IMG/VR virus record: IMGVR_UViG_3300029893_000035
Coordinates: 299 to 38,555 of that record
DNA: 38,257 nt
Source: a virus
Reading direction: 5' to 3' (one strand)
The translations under genes and the position numbers were made by a program. The notes under the pieces were generated by a model, which worked only from the letters and a program-made list of their open reading frames with translations, was not told where the DNA came from and did not search any database. Shown in pieces: positions 31,765 to 38,137 of the stretch. Each line of letters opens with the position of its first letter. Position 1 is the stretch's first letter.

Positions 31765-31973
31765 GTTGAATGCCTCCCCTTCTCAAGCCGTTTTGGAAGG
31801 TGCCTTGCTCGGCATTCTGGGCAATAATCCTTTTGCCCCTCCGGGGTCAGACGATAGAGCCAATCGCTTTTCCGCAAGCAAAGGCGGGCAAGGCGGGGGC
31901 TACTCATATTATCAATTATTTTCCACTCCCCGCAGGAGTCGCAAAACACAGTGACGGCATGGGAAACGCTCAC
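31761..31973 (-). CDS. zinc-ribbon-like small protein A
   Basis: The 70-aa protein has two Cys pairs, CDSC near the start (FCDSCGEW) and CPEC near the end (DYCPECRARHL), a probable zinc ribbon. It starts at GTG 31973 overlapping the previous stop (GTGA) and ends with a GTGA junction to the next. Phage zinc ribbons often bind host proteins or nucleic acid; the target is unknown. Confidence 0.65.
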   Translation of the reverse strand: MSVSHAVTVFCDSCGEWKIIDNMSSPRLARLCLRKSDWLYRLTPEGQKDYCPECRARHLPKRLEKGRHST

Positions 31974-32242
31974 TTTTCCCCCGCTAGGATTTTCGCCACC
32001 GTCTCAAAATCGTAGGCAATAATGATGGTATCCCCTGAGTCCGGATAGAGGATGCAATGACCTTGCATGAATTTTATTGTCTGTTCAGCGGGTTCACCCG
32101 TTACTGGAAACGGGAACATGAGTGATGACGCCTCATGTATCCACATAGGACGGACCATGCGAATATAACGGGTGTTGAATAAATAATTGCTTGGCGGGGT
32201 ATTCACATTCCCGCTATACGCCGGTAATTCTACAAGGGGCAT
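31970..32242 (-). CDS. 90-aa protein, unknown
   Basis: The sequence is hydrophobic and Pro-rich at the start (MPLVELPAYSGNVNTPPSNYLF) with a beta-rich end (FMQGHCILYPDSGDTIIIAYDFETVAKILAGEK). The stop overlaps the next start by 4 nt (GTGA) and the start follows the upstream stop by 1 nt. Function unknown. Confidence 0.55.
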   Translation of the reverse strand: MPLVELPAYSGNVNTPPSNYLFNTRYIRMVRPMWIHEASSLMFPFPVTGEPAEQTIKFMQGHCILYPDSGDTIIIAYDFETVAKILAGEK

Positions 32243-32243
32243 G

Positions 32244-32501
32244 TCATCCCCCGTTCACGGTCGGTTGCTCAATAACCGCGACAACAATAGTAATTGTCAC
32301 CCCGTGCTTCGCAGCATCCTGTAAGAATTGCTCCCATTTCTCGGATTTATTTATCTCTGCCATTTTCGCCATGGCATTGCCCATGGACGCGCCAATGGCG
32401 GCATGCGGATCCCGGTGGAATTTCACCGCAACGGGGTCGATGACTTGCCGCACATGGTATGCGTGCAAAACCTTGGGCTGGGGATTAGGTACGTCAATCA
32501 T
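32244..32501 (-). CDS. 85-aa protein, unknown
   Basis: The product has an N-terminal strand region (VLHAYHVRQVIDPVAVKFH), a helix (DPHAAIGASMGNAMAKMAEINKSEKWEQFLQDAAK) and an end strand (GVTITIVVAVIEQPTVNGG). The start overlaps the upstream gene by 8 nt. A compact alpha/beta fold is likely. No family is recognised. Confidence 0.5.
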   Translation of the reverse strand: MIDVPNPQPKVLHAYHVRQVIDPVAVKFHRDPHAAIGASMGNAMAKMAEINKSEKWEQFLQDAAKHGVTITIVVAVIEQPTVNGG

Positions 32502-32697
32502 TGACTAGTCTCCGGATTCTATGCCGCTCGCAGCGTTCCCGCTCGGGTTGCGGCAATTGGGTGATGATATGGGGAGGAAGATCGTTTGTGTTTTTCCAAC
32601 CGTTGTCGTAATATTGAAAATAAAACGGACCAACCCGGAGGCACACAACCGCCGGGCAGGATTTACCGTTTATGAAATTTCTAACGTTACCCCGCAT
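32494..32697 (-). CDS. 67-aa protein, unknown
   Basis: ATG 32697 (MRGNVRNFINGK...) overlaps the end of the 59-aa gene by 11 nt; a TTG at 32706 is a less likely start. The product has a strand pair (CPAVVCLRVGPFYFQYYDNGWK) and a basic end (QPERERCERHRIRRLVND). It may be a small nucleic-acid- or protein-binding factor; function unknown. Confidence 0.5.
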   Translation of the reverse strand: MRGNVRNFINGKSCPAVVCLRVGPFYFQYYDNGWKNTNDLPPHIITQLPQPERERCERHRIRRLVND

Positions 32698-32866
32698 TGT
32701 GTTCAAGACTAATAATGTATTCCCGCAATGCAGTAAATGCGGATTCCTCGCTCACATACGGCCCATTATAATTCTCCGACTCGTCAACAAAATACCATCC
32801 GTCATCAAAGCCCATTTCGCTTTGCAACTGTTTGACATGGCGGTTTATCGGAGAGTCGGTAATCAT
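32687..32866 (-). CDS. 59-aa protein, unknown
   Basis: ATG 32866 overlaps the stop of the zinc-ribbon gene before it (ATGA). The product reads MITDSPINRHVKQLQSEMGF..., WYFVDESENYNGPYVSEESAF..., a small fold with a WYFVDE beta strand and helix that occurs in short phage proteins. It is a regular coding sequence too short to be found by long-ORF rules. Function unknown. Confidence 0.65.
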   Translation of the reverse strand: MITDSPINRHVKQLQSEMGFDDGWYFVDESENYNGPYVSEESAFTALREYIISLEHNAG

Positions 32867-33072
32867 TTTGCCGCACTCTCTCTAAATGGGACCGCATATT
32901 TCAAAATATCATTTATTTTATTGATCGTATCCTCTCGACATTGGGCGCACAAATCCTTGCGATCCTCGGCAACGGTGCTGCCGTCGATAATAAGGGTAAA
33001 CGCGGAAGTATAAACATCGGCGGAGGGTGCGGGAGCGATCTTCCCGCATTTCTCGCAAATGGTGGCATTCAT
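32863..33072 (-). CDS. zinc-ribbon-like small protein B
   Basis: The 69-aa product has CEKC near the start and CAQC in the middle (DLCAQCREDTINKINDIL), giving a zinc ribbon followed by a helix. It is the second such protein in this block. The start lies 1 nt after the upstream stop, and its stop overlaps the next start (ATGA). The partner is unknown. Confidence 0.65.
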   Translation of the reverse strand: MNATICEKCGKIAPAPSADVYTSAFTLIIDGSTVAEDRKDLCAQCREDTINKINDILKYAVPFRESAAK

Positions 33073-33073
33073 G

Positions 33074-33265
33074 TTATGCCTTCGTCCGCTGCCAGTGACC
33101 GGTGTTCAATTTCCGCACATTATTACGGATGCGATGGACGCGCAATGTCTCCCGCACCAGATGCGGCTCCGTCACCGTTGCCGGGTTGCCCTGGTCGGGA
33201 ATGAAAGTCCGCCCGTCGCCTTTGATCGGCAGATAATTAGTGGGGGTGCATGGGGTTTGACGCAC
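33074..33265 (-). CDS. 63-aa basic protein, unknown
   Basis: The GTG at 33265 (MRQTPCTPTNYLP...) follows AAGGAAGT and the stop of a 32-aa ORF by 2 nt, so it is my preferred start. An ATG at 33301 would give 75 aa. The end (VRETLRVHRIRNNVRKLNTGHWQRTKA) is strongly basic and may bind nucleic acid. No family is recognised. Confidence 0.45.
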   Translation of the reverse strand: MRQTPCTPTNYLPIKGDGRTFIPDQGNPATVTEPHLVRETLRVHRIRNNVRKLNTGHWQRTKA

Positions 33266-33267
33266 GG

Positions 33268-33366
33268 TTACTTCCTTGGTTTGGTTTGTGGATACGGCCA
33301 TCCGACGATCACCCACGGTCCGCAACGGACGTAGGTTCCCCGGACGATGACGGGACGGGGTTTCAT
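33268..33366 (-). CDS. 32-aa micro-ORF
   Basis: ATG 33366 follows the TAG of the preceding gene directly (TAGATG) with AAGGGA upstream. The product MKPRPVIVRGTYVRCGPWVI... is basic with a short VIVGW strand. Its stop lies 2 nt before the GTG of the next gene. The tight packing suggests it is translated, but its short length leaves doubt. Confidence 0.45.
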   Translation of the reverse strand: MKPRPVIVRGTYVRCGPWVIVGWPYPQTKPRK

Positions 33367-33663
33367 CTATCGTCCCTTTCTTTTCTCAAAAAAGACTTTG
33401 CCATTTCTAACTCGTATGTAAAAATTCGGTTCCTTTTTCTTTATGTGTTCTTTCAACCGTGTCAAAGCAATCGACTTGTCATCGCTCTTTTTTCTGTAAC
33501 GATTGATTGTCTTTTCACTCAGCCATACTTGCAATTTCATATCTATATTTTCTTGCCTTATTTTGTAAATCAATTCATAAGGCCAAAATGACTTGTCCCC
33601 TTTTGGTCGGTGCATTGGAACATCCGAATAAAGGGATAAGCGCATGTGATTGGTTACGATCAT
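33367..33663 (-). CDS. 98-aa basic protein, unknown
   Basis: The product (MIVTNHMRLSLYSDVPMHRPKGDKSFWPYELIYKI...) is very basic at its end (HIKKKEPNFYIRVRNGKVFFEKRKGR), with INRYRKKSDDKSIALTRLKEHI as a likely helix. No ribosome-binding site lies before ATG 33663; a better one (GAGG) lies before ATGAGTAAAAAA at 33674, which reads only four codons before a stop, in another frame. A nucleic-acid-binding role is likely from charge alone. Confidence 0.45.
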   Translation of the reverse strand: MIVTNHMRLSLYSDVPMHRPKGDKSFWPYELIYKIRQENIDMKLQVWLSEKTINRYRKKSDDKSIALTRLKEHIKKKEPNFYIRVRNGKVFFEKRKGR

Positions 33664-33676
33664 TTTTTACTCATGG

Positions 33677-33805
33677 TTACCTCGCCCCCTTGCAGCGGTA
33701 AACCTCAACGTCGAAACCGTGTCCATCGTCCTTGAAGGGGCAGAAACGGACCTTGACCCGTTCCTTTTCCTTCAATGCAAAGACTTGCTCCCGATGCGCG
33801 GGCAA
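33677..33805 (-). pseudogene. C-terminal part of a small gene after an in-frame TAA
   Basis: After the TAA at 33811-33809 the same frame stays open for 43 codons (DLPAHREQVFALKEKERVKVRFCPFKDDGHGFDVEV... to TAA at 33679-33677). With the preceding 26 residues from ATG 33889 (MRCLVTRLSDGT...) it would make a natural 70-residue protein. A CAA-to-TAA change could have split it. A TTG at 33805 could start the second part alone (42 aa), but no good ribosome site is visible. Confidence 0.4.
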
Positions 33806-33808
33806 ATC

Positions 33809-34237
33809 TTATCGATGAATTGCGAGGGGAATTGGACACCCCCCGACCGGGAGTGTTCCGTCGCTAAGACGGGTGACGAGACAACGCATGGTGTTTCCCT
33901 TTCTGGAAACGGGGTTGGCGATGATAAACGCAGAATTGAGCGGGCTTGCGACGGGGCATAACGCCCCATTGCTTGAAACAACCCGGATGGCGGCATGTAC
34001 GGGTCGTTCTGAAACAAATGGGATCATCAATTTTTGTTTATTCTGCCGCGCATAAATAATCATAATCTTTTCAATCTTATATGCTGATTTTCCATCGGCT
34101 TGCCAGAAGGCATTATCCTTCGCGCATTTCCTGGCTTCCCACCTTGTATAGAAAATTTGGCTCCTGTAAAAATGACCATCCCGATACATGCATACCCATG
34201 CTGCTTCACTGGCGATACCTATTTTGTTGAATTTCAT
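33809..34237 (-). CDS. 142-aa protein, possibly two joined small genes
   Basis: The N-terminal half (MKFNKIGIASEAAWVCMYRDGHFYRS..., FYTRWEARKCAKDNAFWQADGKSAYKI) looks like a compact alpha/beta protein. From about residue 90 the sequence is less regular, and at residue 117 an internal ATG (33889) has AAAGGG upstream and could start a separate 26-aa stretch. The start overlaps the ribbon-helix-helix gene stop (ATGA). The function is unknown, and the true boundary between the two parts is uncertain. Confidence 0.5.
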   Translation of the reverse strand: MKFNKIGIASEAAWVCMYRDGHFYRSQIFYTRWEARKCAKDNAFWQADGKSAYKIEKIMIIYARQNKQKLMIPFVSERPVHAAIRVVSSNGALCPVASPLNSAFIIANPVSRKGNTMRCLVTRLSDGTLPVGGCPIPLAIHR

Positions 34238-34407
34238 GGCGCGTCCGCGTCCATATAGGCGTCAATAATCCGCCGGATCAATTCGGAACGTCCGATTTTG
34301 ATATGAAATCCTTTGGTCGAGAGGTAGCGGATTTGTCGATCCGTCAGGCAGACGATCACACGCTTTACGTGCGTCTTGCCATCCGGATCCTTCGGGGGTC
34401 GGCCCAT
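34234..34407 (-). CDS. ribbon-helix-helix (Arc/MetJ/CopG-type) regulator
   Basis: This 57-aa product heads the leftward operon. Residues 13-22 (HVKRVIVCLT) give the DNA-binding strand, then DRQIRYLSTKG and GRSELIRRIIDAYMD form the two helices of a ribbon-helix-helix fold. AGGAG lies 8 nt before the ATG. Such proteins bind DNA as dimers and often repress their own operon. A GGTATGACA element lies 25 nt upstream, a likely operator. The stop overlaps the next start (ATGA). It may be the early-gene switch of the phage. Confidence 0.8.
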   Translation of the reverse strand: MGRPPKDPDGKTHVKRVIVCLTDRQIRYLSTKGFHIKIGRSELIRRIIDAYMDADAP

Positions 34408-34431
34408 GGGTATCTCCTAATTATGAAAACT

Positions 34432-34459
34432 TGTCATACCTAAAAACAGGGCCGGTCAA
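34432..34459 (-). promoter_or_regulatory. TTGACC box and GGTATGACA element before the ribbon-helix-helix gene
   Basis: On the minus strand TTGACC (34459-34454) is followed after 13 nt by GGTATGACA (34440-34432). It occupies the stretch where the leftward early promoter should lie, between the divergent ribbon-helix-helix and primase genes. A -10 box is not clear; CATAAT further on is a weak option. Confidence 0.45.
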
Positions 34460-34560
34460 GAGGGACGGGGTTGTGTGTCGGAATGGACCGACCTAGGAAA
34501 AATTGGGATGCTTGCGGGGATGGGGGTAGGTGGGTAGTCTGCGCGATTACCACCAAACGA

Positions 34561-34591
34561 AAACCCCGGAGGGACCGCCCCTCCGGGGTTT
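34561..34591. terminator. 12-bp hairpin between the divergent operons
   Basis: AAACCCCGGAGG (34561-34572) pairs perfectly with CCTCCGGGGTTT (34580-34591), with a 7-nt loop. It lies about 50 nt before the primase start. TTTTCGTTT follows on the minus strand and TTTGCG on the plus strand. It may be a bidirectional terminator, or an attenuator in the primase leader. Confidence 0.65.
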
Positions 34592-34640
34592 GCGCTCACC
34601 TAACCCACCAGGGGACCATGCGTCCCGACAAGGGCTTATC

Positions 34641-36791
34641 ATGCTGTCGCTATTCGCCAATGCAACCGCAAAGACCCCATATAAATCCCTCCCCGCCGAT
34701 GAAGCATGGCGGCTGCTGAGAAACCCCCCGGAGCGTGTCAAGCGAATTATTGAGCGGCTACGGGCAGAGCCCGACGAGTATAAGGCCAAGGAAATCAAGT
34801 GCGAATTGCCAGCGATAACATGGAGCGGATCATTCAGCCGGCGCGAGGCGGCGGGCTTGGTCGAACATAGCGGGCTCTACGTCTACGACATTGACGATTA
34901 TGGCGATGTGGACGCATGTTGTGTCGAATTGACCCGTTTACAGGAGAAGGCACTACCATGGATCGTCGGGGGGTTCGTCTCCCCCTCAGGAACCGGCTTC
35001 AAAGTCGTTTTGGCAGGGCCGACCGTCGAGGCGGGCGAGAGCGCAACGGCTGCCCATAAGGCTGCGTGGCACGCTGGCGCGGCCCTGCTGCGGGCATCCT
35101 GCGGCTGGACCCTGGACGCGGCTGCCGACCCCTGCCGGTTGTGCTTCCTGGGCAACGGGGAGGGGGTCTGGACGGCAGCCTACTATGAACCCTTCACGGT
35201 CGAGGAAGGGGAGGGGGCAGGGGACGGCGAGGCGGACAACCCGGACGGGGTGACGGTGGATGATATACCGGAGCCGACCAAGCGCAGCCTCCCCCTTGAC
35301 ACCGTTCGGGACATGCTGTGGACGGTCGGCGCGGATCGACCGTACGCGCAATGGCGCAACCTCCTGTGGGCAGTCATCGCAGAGGTAGGCAAGGACGATG
35401 ACGTTGTGGCGATGCTGGAGCGGTGGAGCCAGGAGACAGGCGGCGAGCGGGGACATTGGAGCGCCAAGGACCGGCGGCATTTCCACGATCTGATCAAAGC
35501 GGCCGGTGATGGTGAGGGGGTCACAATCGCCACCCTCGTCAAATTGGCGAAGGAAAAGGGATGGGTTGATTGGCGGCAGCGCCTCAAGCGCAATCAAAAC
35601 GGGAAGGTCATCAAATCCCAATTCAATATCGACGTTCTCTTGAAGCACCATCGGGCCATCAAAGGTCGCTTCCGCATGGATATATTCAGCGGTACGAAAG
35701 AGGTAGCCCCGTGCGCGGACTCTTGGTTCCATCCCAAGGGGGTTCCGGTGGAACGATGGTCGGCCCTGGACATGGAGGTTGGATTTGAACGGGAATATAA
35801 TATCAATGTCGGTACTGCCGATCAATGGTTGCTCGCCATGGAGGGCGAGGCGGTGAAGCACCCCTATAATCCCCGTGTTGATTATTTGAACGGGTTGCCG
35901 GCGTGGGATGGGGTTGAACGGGTCAAGGATCTATGGGTGAAGGGGTTTGGCGCGGAGCGTACTGATTTAGGGGCTGCCGTTGCGCGATGCTGGTTATGCG
36001 CAGCGGTCAAACGGCAATTCGCCCCCGGCACCCCGTTTCAAATCGTCCCGGTGTTGAAGGGTCCGGGTGGCACCGGCAAGACGGAGGGTTTGAAGATATT
36101 GGCGGGTAATCCATTCTGGATGGTCAATAGTAAAATTGATATGTCGAGCAAGGAAGGATATTCAGTCGTGCAGGGTGGCTGGATTGTCGAGTTAGCCGAA
36201 ATGGCGAACATGAAGCGCACCGATCAAGAGGAAATCAAAGCCTTCGTAACGCAGACGCATTGCCGCTTCCGCAAGCCATGGGACCGCAATCCCTCCGACG
36301 TTGCGGCAACATGGGTTTTCGTCGGCACCACCAATGAAGATCATTTCTTGAAAGATATGACTGGCAATCGACGGTGGATACCACTTGAAGTAAAAGGATT
36401 CGATGACAACGGCAAGGAAGGATTGCAATGGCTGGCCGCGCATCGGGATCAATTGTGGGCAGAGGCTTGCCATTATCTGAAAGGCGGCGCAGCCGAATGG
36501 GATTTGAACCCCAAATGGTACGTTGATGCCCGCAGGGCGCAGGATAATGCTTTGTATCTGAGTGAGGTTGATGTCGCAATTGGAGAAATGACGGGGCAAT
36601 ATGAGCGCATCGGTAAGGAAGCTACGTTGAGTATTCGGGAAATTGGAACGGCGGTTGGGTACGAGGCGCGAAATAGGTTGGAGGAAATGCAGATTGCTGC
36701 CGCGTTGAAGCATTACGGTTGGAAGCGGGATAATCGCGCCATGGTCAACGGGGTTCGGGTTATCCGCTGGCGTTATACCCCGCCTTTGTAG
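34641..36791 (+). CDS. VirE-type primase-helicase (BT4734-like primase, PriCT and VirE ATPase)
   Basis: Start ATG 34641 was chosen because MLSLFANATAKTPYKSL is the usual beginning of BT4734/VirE N-terminal domains; a GTG at 34530 lies upstream of a hairpin. The 716-aa protein has YVYDIDD (Asp83, Asp85), FVSPSGTGFKV (114-122), DPCRLCFL with Asp163 and Arg166, a PriCT-like segment (WRNLLWAVIAEVG) and the VirE ATPase with GPGGTGKT (474-481) and GTTNEDHFLKDMTGNRRWIPL. It is the likely replication initiator and helicase-primase. The first half is GC-rich, the second not. It is followed by a terminator. Confidence 0.88.
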   Translation: MLSLFANATAKTPYKSLPADEAWRLLRNPPERVKRIIERLRAEPDEYKAKEIKCELPAITWSGSFSRREAAGLVEHSGLYVYDIDDYGDVDACCVELTRLQEKALPWIVGGFVSPSGTGFKVVLAGPTVEAGESATAAHKAAWHAGAALLRASCGWTLDAAADPCRLCFLGNGEGVWTAAYYEPFTVEEGEGAGDGEADNPDGVTVDDIPEPTKRSLPLDTVRDMLWTVGADRPYAQWRNLLWAVIAEVGKDDDVVAMLERWSQETGGERGHWSAKDRRHFHDLIKAAGDGEGVTIATLVKLAKEKGWVDWRQRLKRNQNGKVIKSQFNIDVLLKHHRAIKGRFRMDIFSGTKEVAPCADSWFHPKGVPVERWSALDMEVGFEREYNINVGTADQWLLAMEGEAVKHPYNPRVDYLNGLPAWDGVERVKDLWVKGFGAERTDLGAAVARCWLCAAVKRQFAPGTPFQIVPVLKGPGGTGKTEGLKILAGNPFWMVNSKIDMSSKEGYSVVQGGWIVELAEMANMKRTDQEEIKAFVTQTHCRFRKPWDRNPSDVAATWVFVGTTNEDHFLKDMTGNRRWIPLEVKGFDDNGKEGLQWLAAHRDQLWAEACHYLKGGAAEWDLNPKWYVDARRAQDNALYLSEVDVAIGEMTGQYERIGKEATLSIREIGTAVGYEARNRLEEMQIAAALKHYGWKRDNRAMVNGVRVIRWRYTPPL

Positions 36792-36814
36792 GCTTGAGGG
36801 GTCGAAATGAAGGC

Positions 36815-36851
36815 GAACCCTGCCGGGAAATCTCGGCAGGGTTCATTTTTT
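36815..36851 (+). terminator. Rho-independent terminator after the primase gene
   Basis: GAACCCTGCCG (36815-36825) pairs with CGGCAGGGTTC (36834-36844), with loop GGAAATCT, followed by ATTTTTTG. It is a strong, complete terminator for the single-gene primase transcript. Confidence 0.88.
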
Positions 36852-36926
36852 GACGTTTTGCACGGTAAAAACAGGGTGGAATGTTTGCGCGAAAATGCGT
36901 TTTCAATTTATTTCCCTGTAAAAAGA

Positions 36927-37195
36927 GGTATGGCAGTCATTGCCATACCTAGGTATGGCAGTATAAGTCACGCATTCTCAATTATTTATATAATATTGCC
37001 ATACCTAATATATAAAGTCTAATCTTCTATAAAAAAGTAAGACATAGTATATTGGTAATTATTTATTTTACGGTCTACACCACACATGATGTATGGGAAA
37101 GATAGCCAATAGGTATGGCAGTATGGCAAATTCATGTAAACTCATTATGTTGTAATGGGTTATACTGCCATACCTAGGTATGGCAGGGTATGGCA
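36927..37195. repeat. cluster of GGTATGGCA elements, two perfect 20-bp palindromes
   Basis: GGTATGGCA occurs at 36927, 36952, 37112, 37177 and 37187 (a shortened copy at 37121), and its reverse TGCCATACC at 36941, 36997 and 37166. TGCCATACCTAGGTATGGCA is a perfect palindrome at 36941-36960 and 37166-37185. The region between is AT-rich and non-coding. The same motif with A for G (GGTATGACA) precedes two early genes. A protein-binding array for replication start or regulation is likely. Confidence 0.85.
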
Positions 37196-37360
37196 AAAAC
37201 CAATAAAAAACTCAATAAAACCCCCGGCACCCCCTAAAAGGGCTCCTAGAAAATAAATAATTACCCCTATGGGGTGGGGGTCGGCCTATTGTTTTATGGT
37301 TTTCCGTCCGAATTGAGTATATACTAAACCCGTTTTTGGCATTTCGGAAGGGGTGACAGA

Positions 37361-37610
37361 GGGGTAAAACAATTATGGGAAATCGGTAAAAATTAGTTTT
37401 TATGAACCCATTTTATCAATAAGAAATTCTAAAAATAATTATTTGTTGGCTGGAAATAACTCCCAGGGAATTTTCCGGCCGGGGTAAAACAATTATGGGA
37501 AATCGGTAAAAATTAGTTTTTATGAACCCATTTTATCAATAAGAAATTCTAAAAATAATTATTTGTTGGCTGGAAATAACTCCCAGGGAATTTTCCGGCC
37601 GGGGTAAAAC
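37361..37610. repeat. perfect 120-bp tandem duplication plus a 10-bp third edge
   Basis: Bases 37361-37480 and 37481-37600 are identical over 120 bp, and the 10-bp start GGGGTAAAAC is present a third time at 37601-37610. The unit is AT-rich, non-coding and contains short inverted repeats (TCCCAGGGA, GGAAA...TTTCC). It may be part of an origin or packaging region. The 10-bp repeat at each edge could have mediated the duplication. A library or assembly artefact is possible. Confidence 0.95.
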
Positions 37611-37618
37611 CGTCCAGA

Positions 37619-37740
37619 TTTTGAAATCTTTTCAAGTAATATTAGGTTATTTTGGGTGTTTTCAAGTTACCGGTATCTTGAAATCATTTTCAAGTTACCA
37701 GTATATTGAAATCATTTTCAAGTTACCCGATACTTGAAAA
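37619..37740. repeat. 28-bp iterons with inverted TTTTCAAG / CTTGAAA arms
   Basis: TTTTCAAG appears at 37629, 37659, 37687 and 37715 (spacing 30, 28, 28). The inverted arm TTGAAA follows each of the last three, at about 37678, 37706 and 37734. Units are TTTTCAAGTTACC then a variable stretch and TTGAAATCA. Regular direct repeats with an internal dyad, in an AT-rich region beside the primase gene, are typical of initiator binding sites, so this is a candidate origin. Confidence 0.8.
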
Positions 37741-37957
37741 TACCCGGAAGGGTTATTGTTTCCGGCATCTGATAAATACCCGGAAGGGGCGGGAATGTCA
37801 ACGGGAAAATTCCCCCGATCCGGTCCCCGCTCCGGTCCGCCGGATTATCCGGTGATTGTGAGTGATTACGCAAAGGGGGAAAATACCCTTATCGGTACCG
37901 GACAATTCCCGGACGCTGGCGGACGTAGCGGGAATTATGAGTTATTGGAAAATACCC
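37736..37957 (+). repeat. scattered AAATACCC direct repeats
   Basis: AAATACCC occurs at 37738, 37774, 37881 and 37950, the first two followed by GGAAGGG. A shorter AAATACC lies at 37987. The copies run from the end of the iterons through the small ORF at 37795. They could be another binding site set or a remnant of duplications. Confidence 0.5.
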
Positions 37958-37998
37958 CGACCGGCGGACAATTATTTGATACTGATAAATACCTATAA
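37795..37998 (+). CDS. small 67-aa protein with internal repeats, uncertain
   Basis: ATG 37795 (MSTGKFPRSGPRSG...) is preceded by AAGGGG at 37784-37789. The product is Gly/Pro/Asp-rich with repeated parts (TGKFP, TGQFP, then TGGQLF; RSG twice) and looks disordered. A TTG at 37756 would give an 80-aa form. The repeats at DNA level (AAATACCC) raise doubt that this is a real gene rather than non-coding control DNA. Confidence 0.35.
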   Translation: MSTGKFPRSGPRSGPPDYPVIVSDYAKGENTLIGTGQFPDAGGRSGNYELLENTPTGGQLFDTDKYL

Positions 37999-38137
37999 TT
38001 TCCTCGTGTGCTTCTACATAATTACCCGTTGCCAATTTTCCCGGATGCTCCATATTGCCAGCGTGCCACGGGAATTCCCCTGGCGCACACTAACCCGTCC
38101 CGCCCTAATCCGGCCGGACATGCGAAAGGACTAGACC

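Noticed and set aside
33772-34017. An 81-aa leftward ORF in another frame of the 142-aa gene
   Set aside because: Pro/Ser/Arg-rich composition typical of an out-of-frame reading, and no ribosome site.
34986-35861. A 291-aa minus-strand ORF opposite the primase gene
   Set aside because: Open because the primase half is GC-rich; the sequence is a shadow with no motifs.
36807-37022. A 71-aa rightward ORF (MKANPAGKSRQG...)
   Set aside because: It starts in the terminator stem and runs through the GGTATGGCA repeats; no ribosome site and no protein-like pattern.
37361-37610. An insertion sequence or terminal repeats of a mobile element
   Set aside because: The units are direct and adjacent, with no transposase gene and no inverted ends.
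36927-37740. A CRISPR array
   Set aside because: The repeats are 9-bp dyads, a 120-bp duplication and 28-bp iterons with almost no unique spacers; none has the repeat-spacer pattern of CRISPR.
37862-38134. A 90-aa rightward ORF overlapping the 37795 ORF
   Set aside because: It is in another frame of repeat-rich DNA, with no ribosome site, and would overlap the small ORF and the HNH leader.
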